In this document: in pieces, positions 58,405-64,000 of the stretch
How positions within the stretch are numbered: the first letter of the stretch is position 1
Layout of the letters: every line of letters starts with the position of its first letter
Assembly: GCA_928212115.1 (NCBI GenBank)
Contig: CAKMRJ010003334.1
Span: 24,782,830-24,846,829, forward strand
DNA from: Lactuca virosa
Lineage: Eukaryota > Streptophyta > Magnoliopsida > Asterales > Asteraceae
Direction: 5' to 3'
DNA length: 64,000 bases
Translations under genes and position numbers: made by a program
Notes under the pieces: generated by a model
Databases searched by the model: none
Told to the model about the DNA's origin: nothing
The model's input: the letters and a program-made list of their open reading frames with translations, nothing else

Positions 58405-58642
58405 CATTCCTCTAGAGTGTAAGGATTGAGCGTATGAGTATGCTAGCAAGTATTTTTAGGGTGTTGTGAGGATTCTCTGAGACAACTACGGGCAGGTGTG
58501 TGAAGGTAGTATGGGCTTGTACTACTGAAAGCATAGGACTCGTACGCATAATAGAGAAGTCACAACTCCTAGGGATTTGTTGGGAGTTGGTTACCCAATA
58601 TGATATGCATGTTATCTGATATCATTCGGTTTATTTTTCAGT
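57828..58642 (+). other. G4 leader
   Basis: About 800 non-coding bases, colinear with the G2 leader and with 61009-61423 (G0). It holds a CTTGTTTGATGAAGGGCTTA module (near 58213), a (TA)n array (58357-58403) and a conserved CTACTGAAAGCATAGGA block (58520). Confidence 0.75.
58357..58403. repeat. (TA)n microsatellite in the G4 leader
   Basis: About 23 TA units. Confidence 0.95.
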
Positions 58643-59850
58643 ATGGTGACTACGCATCGAGTTGAGGCAGGATCCGGATCGGGATCAGGAGCTGGCTGTC
58701 ATGGTGAGTCAGCTGCGTTGGATGACAGGATCAGGAAGATCCTGCAGGAGGAAGTTTTCACTCGGTTCCGAGCCTAGTTTCTAGAGATGTTTGGGTCTAT
58801 CAAGAACGCCATGGTTGAGTACTTTGATGAGCGCTAAGATGCGTTGTATAAGACTGTTGCTGCTGCAGCCACTACAGTCGTTGTGCTGCAGGGGTTAGAT
58901 CGGGTCAGGTTTTTCAATATCGGGACTTCGACAATACGAAGCCCCCGACTTTCGATGGGGTGCAGGACCCGATCATCGCCATGAGGTGGTTATCTGATGT
59001 GGAGGGATGCTTCTTCACTTGTTTGTTCCCTACTGATCAGAAGGTCAGGTGTGCTCTGAACCTTCTGAGGACCAGAGCAAAGGATTGGTGGAGGCTCGCT
59101 ACCAGTTCCTATTCTGCTGAGCAGAGAGCTATTGTGACCTAGGAGCACTTTTCTGAGATGTTCCGCTCCTGATATGTGCCGTTAGAGGAGCGAGAGAGGT
59201 TAGCCTACGAGTATCTAGAATTGAGGCAGGTTTCTGAGACGGTGACGAAGATCACCAAGATGTTTACGCAGAGGGCTATGTTCTGCCCTGAGCAGGCTTA
59301 GATGACCCGTTACTTGAGCATGCTCAAGACGGAGATCATGCAATTTTTTTTCTACTCAGCACTATCGTACATTGTTGGAGATGCAGGAGGCCGCCAGGCA
59401 ACGTGAGGTTAAGATTGATCTGCAGGCGAGGGAGCAGAGGCCAGCCCCGACGCAGTTGCAACCTGTGCCAAAGCGGTTTAAAACCGCTGATGTCGGATAT
59501 GGGGGCCGGAAGGGCCGCACTTGTGGGAAGTGCGACAAGAAACATGAGGGTGCTTGTCGATCATCTTCTGGGTGACACAATTGTGGCGGGAAGGGCCACG
59601 TGGCGAGGGATTTCCGCCAACAAGCTCTAACACTTAGTTCAGAATTTGTTATCATTGAGAGCAGGTTGGCCATGTGAAGGCCAACTGCCCATCTCTTGCC
59701 ACTAGGCCGACGTAGGTTCTAGCGCCGACTACTTTGAGTATCACTGACGAGAGTCAGGGCAGGATGGAGCCCCCAAGGGCTCGAGGCCGCGCTTTCCAGC
59801 TTACCGCCAAGGAAGCCAGAGCAGCACCAGAAGTTGTGACTGGTATGTTT
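58643..59850 (+). pseudogene. G4 gag, multiply broken
   Basis: Starts at ATG 58643 (MVTTHRVEAGSGSGSGAG). The N-terminal FLEMFGSIKNAMVEYFDE block and the capsid (FDNTKPPTFDG, DVEGCFF, DQKVRCALNLLRTRAKDWWR) are close to G2. Frames change near 58890 and near 59345 (a T-run). Stops occur in RA*FLEMF, DER*DAL, IVT*EHF, FRS*YVP and EQA*MTRY, several as TAG where CAG is expected. The Cys-cluster region (CGKCDKKHEGAC) is legible, but the zinc knuckle is damaged (HNCGGKGHVARDF). It cannot produce Gag. Confidence 0.88.
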
Positions 59851-59924
59851 CTATCCTTTTTCTTGTTGATTATGTTTTGTTTTATGCTTATATTTGTACC
59901 TATGTTAGGTATGTTCTTAGTGAA

Positions 59925-60337
59925 CCCTTTTCCTGCTCTAGTGTTGTTTGAGTCGGGTGCAAGTCGGTCTTTTGTTTCTCGATCGTTCAGTAGGGATTTT
60001 ATTGTCCTGTTGGGGAGTTAGAGTGTCCGTTGCGAGTCTCTATCGCCACCGAAGTCGGGGTTTCTGCATCATCGGTATATCAAGGTTGTGTTCTGGAGAT
60101 TTTTGGGGTGCCTTATCCGATCGATTTGATCCCTATCCCCACGGGGGATGTCTGTGTGATTGTGGTAATGGATTGGATGATTTGTTTCAGAGCTATGATT
60201 GATTGTGAGGGTCAACGCGTGGTAGTTCGAACCCCAAGTGGGGGAGAACTGGTTATCTATGGAGAGGGCACCAGGATGGGGTCAGGGTTTTGTTCTGCAG
60301 CCAAAGCTTGACAGTGTATTCAGCACGGGTGGGCGAG
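59925..60337 (+). pseudogene. G4 aspartic protease, catalytic Asp changed
   Basis: FPALVLFESGASRSFVSRSF corresponds to the FDSGAS site of G2, but the catalytic Asp is Glu here. A frameshift follows near 60015. The VIVVMDWMICFRAM block and the GEGTRMGSGFCSAAKA segment continue in another frame until a stop at 60310. The match with G2 ends at 60337, in the (TA)n tract. Confidence 0.85.
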
Positions 60338-60343
60338 TTATAT

Positions 60344-60392
<49 letters not shown>
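60338..60392. repeat. (TA)n microsatellite at the G4/S2 junction
   Basis: About 55 bases of TA. On its left is G4 protease sequence; on its right is the end of the S2 LTR. It marks the deletion that removed the rest of G4. Confidence 0.95.
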
Positions 60393-60395
<3 letters not shown>

Positions 60396-60457
60396 TCGAT
60401 CTAATTTCCCCACGTTCGCACCGCCCGACGTTTCCGCCGCCGGCCGGGGTTGTGACA

Positions 60458-61008
60458 AATTTTGACTTTTTTTCACACATGCTTATACTATTAAAGTCTG
60501 TATAAATTGCATAACTTTCTTATCCAGAGTCTGGTTTCTACCGTCCTTATATCATTGGGTTTCTATTAACCAGATCTTCAATTCTTGTTTAGATTGTTTT
60601 GGCTACAAATCGACTAATCTAAAATTCGATGTCTGAGCTATATACTACTATGATGAATATTAGAAAAATCATAACTTCCTCTAATGAATTCAAATTCAGA
60701 TGTTCTCTATATGCACGCTCTCAGTTTAATGACTACCACGACTTTCGTTCAGATTACTTAGGCTAAAAAACAATTTATCAAAAATTTACTTTTTACGATA
60801 TGTAGAGTCGTGTCGGTTTAATCGTGAAACTTCGAAGAAGTATAACTTCTTCATATGAAGTCGGATTTAGCGTTCTTTATATCTATGAAATTCATATTGA
60901 CGTTTCCTACGTGTCTATGATGATTATTTTTGCTTAAGAGTAATATATCTTTATTTCATATTTTATAATAATTACAATCTATGGCTATGGTTAAAATGGG
61001 GTGTTACA
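60458..61008 (-). mobile_element. LTR fragment L0, right part
   Basis: Continues L0 after S2 (AATTTTGACTTTTTTTC) and runs to GGGGTGTTACA. It follows the same block order as the G1 LTR (5120-5688) and S1 (8240-8928): repeated CATAACTTCxTCAT and TTCTTTATATxxAC words. Confidence 0.75.
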
Positions 61009-61506
61009 CTTATTTCCTGTTCCTTGTTTGCTTGTGGACCTTCGGTAGAATCATTATTCGACAGTCTATGTGATCCCATTTTGTGTATAATTTTCAACCA
61101 TAAGGCAAGCACCAGTGTTGGTTGAGATTCTTAGTATTACAAAGGCGGTTGAGTTGAGAAATCCTAGGAAATTCCATAGTGGGATATGTATGTTGTTTAG
61201 CATAAGGGTTGTGTATATGGCTTTAGTATGGTGACTTAGAGAATTTATGATGGTTCTTGATGAAATTACGGATAGGTGTGGAAGCTAGTATTTGGTTCAT
61301 ACTACTGAAAGCATAGGATCTGTACTCAAATCAAGGACGGTCTCGAAGATTCTAACGGGCTTGTAGAGTGTAAGTTCCCTTGAGTTTATGATGATCATTT
61401 GTATGTTTGTATTTCAGTCGAGTATGTTGACCACTCGGGCAGGAGCTTCCTAATATGGTTTGGGTTCAGGTGCCGAACCGATGGGTGAGTGATTACGTGA
61501 GTTTAT
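61009..61506 (+). mobile_element. G0 gypsy leader and gag start
   Basis: Colinear with the G4 leader: CCTGTTCCTTGTTTGCTTGTGG module (near 61017), CTACTGAAAGCATAGGA (61301), a TTTCAGTCGAGTATG start. From ATG 61424 only MLTTRAGAS precedes a stop. It is interrupted by C3 at 61507. With 11106-11206 it forms the remains of the outermost element. Confidence 0.65.
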
Positions 61507-62247
61507 TGTTGGGTTTTGAGCATTCTAACACTCCTATGGTGTACATGCAACCCTAGAAACCTTGGATCTATGTTTTCTCTATTATACATGCAAATATTAA
61601 CTATTCCAATGTTTCATCCTAACTAGCATATTATGAAGCACCTATACTACAAAGTTCTAGTTAGATGACAAACCTTTTGATGGAGCTTGATGTCTTCAAG
61701 CTTTAAGAGCTTAGCCCCAATAGTGTGGAAGCCTCAAATGGAATCACAAATCACCAAAACACCTTGGAAGAACTTGAGAGAATATGTATGCACACTAAAA
61801 TCGGCCCACTCTTATTTTCACACACTTGTGCCAATTTTGTGAGCCAAGGACCCCTTTATATATTATGGAGGATTAGGGTTACATCCATGTAAACCCTAAT
61901 ACCCATGACCTTTCATTTACATAGGATCCATGGGTTAAAAGCTCCATGGACCATCCATGAAAGCTTAGCCCAACCTAAATGAACTTGACCCATTCCATAT
62001 ATATAAGAGTCCATATTTAATTAGTTCTTTTTGATCACTTAATTAACTCTTGATGAATACTAATTAAATAATATGATTCCATATTAATATATTAGAACTT
62101 ATAATATATTAATATAAATCATAAATATACTATTCTCAAAAGACTATCCATATAAATTGTGTCGGTGAAGTGCAACCCAAATGGACCATGCCGGGTCGGG
62201 TCAAGTACATACCAAATATAGTTATGGACTTAGACATTAATCCAACA
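61507..62247 (-). mobile_element. 3' LTR of C3
   Basis: 741 bases. The minus strand has ATATATAAAGGGG near 61852-61864 as TATA box. It is closely related to solo LTR S6. Confidence 0.85.
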
Positions 62248-64000
62248 GTCTCCCACTTGGATAAGTCTAAAACTATTATTGAGTATGACTTCAAAAACCA
62301 ACTGGCAATCGTAGCTCTTAAAGCCGCTGTCGAACTCTGATTCTTGTCAATGAACTTGACCTTTGTCAATGACTTGTCCATTAGATAAAGGATCATATAT
62401 TCCTCCATTCTAGATATCATATGGACTGAGACATGGATTATAAATCATTCTCTCTGTCCATTTGTTGTTTCCCGATTTCCGATTTATGACGACTGACTGA
62501 TTGAACAAATCAAATCAGTCCTGGCTTGGCCAAGCACTCACATGTTCATCGCTAAATCATCGAGGGGCCCACAGATATCGCTTTTATCCCAAAGGTAAAA
62601 GGAATGGATAAACTTCGACTCATATGGCTTGTTCTACTACTTGTTGAATCATACACAAAGGCACGTTTTATAACATCGAGTTACCACTGCGTTTTCGTGC
62701 AATCAATGTATAACCAACTCATAGTAACAACTCATATCTCTAGGTTTTAAGAATATAAGATATTATCGTCTCATGATCACTCGTGATAAAATCCATGAAG
62801 TGATTCAAATGAGCGTGGGTTGAATCCAATACTCAGAACTTATGAGCACTCATGAGGTTGTAGCCACTGCTTTGTCCAACATCTTAGACCTCAACAAGCC
62901 AACCCATGACAGTCTTGATTCATATGTACTTCCAACATATGACCGACTGTGGATAGTTTGAATAACTTAGTCATTCAGGAAGAATGACCTAGTTTATTCT
63001 GGAAGTCAAAACATGCAAAATGAAACACAAGAATAAATGAATCAATATGGTATCAACCCTATGAATATAATAGACCATTTTATTTATCACATACTGATTA
63101 CTCCTTATTCATTGTTTCAGTTTTATCAACTTTATACCTGAATTAAAAACACTAGTTTCCCATGCTCCAAGCATGTACACTATGTTTTTCTAAACCAATA
63201 GCTTTGCATACACCAAGTATGCACTCTATGTTTGTCTATGATCCTTACTTTGTGAAATAAACCAATTGAACATAATTTAATGATTCTAATTTCACACTCC
63301 CAAAATCCTTATCGAAAAATGTGAGAATTTCAAATTCCTATCATTTATCGACATATGTTTAGATTTTAAACTTATATGCACTGACCCATGTAATCAATTA
63401 TGTACAAAGTCACAAAGACTTGTCAACAGTCATTATAAGGATCCCAATGGAGATCAACCATGGAAACTAAGTCTCATATTCAAAGTACATTGCTTTGGAC
63501 ATGCTTCTTGCATTAAGTTTTCTAATCTTACACAGATAACTTCCACCTATGTAGACAACTCCATATTCTCATTTTGACTATCACTTCTGAATAAGAGATG
63601 CCTCTTTTCAGAATATGTCAATATGTTCCTTCCAAAATTAGCACTTACTTCCAACTGTCCTGAGCAACCAATCTTTGGTAAACCTCAGATGTCCTCGACA
63701 ATTGCTTAATCATTTTAGTCATATCCAATTCTAGACCTTTCCCTTCTTAATGCCTCTGGGCATTTGAAAAATTTAGAAATGGACAAATATTATAGCACAT
63801 GCAATCGATCCTGTATCCAAAGCAAATGGACACGATCATGATGTCTCACATAAAGACATGATCTAGACCAGTTTTGCTACAATATTTTTATTTGCCATGT
63901 TTTCAAAATTTGACTATGAAGAGGATGCCGTAATATAATCGATTTTGAGACGCAATATATAGGAATTTCCTTAAGTTGAACCAATCCAACATGAAAATTC
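61507..64000 (-). mobile_element. Copia-like element C3, C2 relative, partial
   Basis: The LTR at 61507-62247 (TGTTGGG...CCAACA) is followed by a minus-strand PPT (AAGTGGGAGAC). The internal region is colinear with C2 (for example GGATCATATATTCCTCCATT and GGGGCCCACAGATATCGCTT blocks) but clearly diverged. No coding region is seen up to the window end. The flanking pentamer is TTTAT (61502-61506); the other end lies outside. Confidence 0.85.

Larger units (their letters stand above)
54392..60340 (+). mobile_element. Gypsy element G4, 3'-truncated
   Basis: 5' LTR 54392-57811, PBS, leader, gag and protease are colinear with G2 but on the plus strand. It stops in the protease-RT linker at a (TA)n tract, beyond which the tail of S2 resumes. 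RT, integrase and the 3' LTR are lost. The flanking pentamer is TGAAG (54387-54391); no partner exists because of the truncation. Gag and protease carry many stops. Confidence 0.9.
11862..60457 (+). mobile_element. Solo LTR S2 (TSD AATTT), split by three large insertions
   Basis: It begins TGTGACAACC and ends TTGTGACA, flanked by AATTT at 11857-11861 and 60458-60462. The legible LTR pieces are 11862-12674, 16364-17074, 54235-54391 and about 60393-60457; the rest is younger insertions. The pieces follow the order of the G3 LTR: TATA, CTCTCCC / TCGG block, the 'TCTATA...GAGATTGACA' block, then a GTTTCCGCCG tail. Only one LTR's worth of sequence is present and no internal domain of its own, so it is read as a solo LTR. 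Continuity across each insertion is the main evidence. Confidence 0.8.

Noticed and set aside
1..64000. Endogenous pararetrovirus, rRNA, tRNA or organelle-derived segments
   Set aside because: I saw no movement or coat protein motif, rRNA core sequence, tRNA cloverleaf or plastid or mitochondrial genes; the tRNA-like matches are only primer-binding sites.

Overview
The window is retrotransposon-dominated plant nuclear DNA. It holds no intact host gene, rRNA, tRNA or CRISPR array. The evidence for a plant is Ty3/gypsy chromovirus (Tekay/Del-like) gag-pol, Ty1/copia gag, initiator-tRNA-Met primer sites (TGGTATCAGAGC), 5-bp target-site duplications (TSDs), and a degraded exon of a plant armadillo-repeat gene. 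The LTR types, especially those carrying ACTCGTCGAGT words, remind me of Asteraceae such as lettuce; that is memory-based inference.

Labels: G = gypsy, C = copia-like, S = solo LTR, L = LTR fragment, M = MITE.

Left part (1-11105). An LTR end (1-1445) truncates the gag of G1 (minus strand, gag 1446-2637, LTR 3035-5688). G1 lies in an intron of an ARIA-like armadillo gene fragment (minus strand, 5750-9153). The coding exon of that fragment is also split by solo LTR S1 (5773-8928, TSD GGTTG). A BAH-like exon scrap on the other strand, a CACATG minisatellite, AT-rich repeats and a hAT-like end follow.

Right part (11106-61506) is one nest up to five levels deep, resolved by matching TSDs. Outermost gypsy G0 (11106-11206 and 61009-61506) holds minus-strand LTR fragment L0 (11207-11861 and 60458-61008). 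L0 is split by solo LTR S2 (11862-60457, TSD AATTT). S2 holds three insertions: solo LTR S3 (12675-16363, itself holding Tat-like LTR S4), the gypsy G2 (minus strand, 17075-54229, TSD TGATT), and 3'-truncated gypsy G4 (54392 to about 60340, with hAT-type MITE M1 in its LTR). The two G2 LTRs and its body hold C1 (copia, TSD CCGAC), C2 (copia-like, nearly gene-free, TSD AGGAG), S5 (TSD AATCT, inside pol), S6 (TSD ACCTC, inside gag) and G3 (complete gypsy, TSD ATAAG). A relative of C2, C3, starts at 61507 and runs off the window.

G2 keeps recognisable gag, protease, RT, RNase H, integrase and chromodomain in order, but carries many stops. C2 has almost identical LTRs yet no pol, so it probably moved recently using enzymes from elsewhere. 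The most unusual signals are family-specific CG-centred inverted-repeat 'words' near LTR promoters, arrays of UNCG-loop hairpins, a recurrent leader module, and two insertions sitting at predicted LTR transcription starts.
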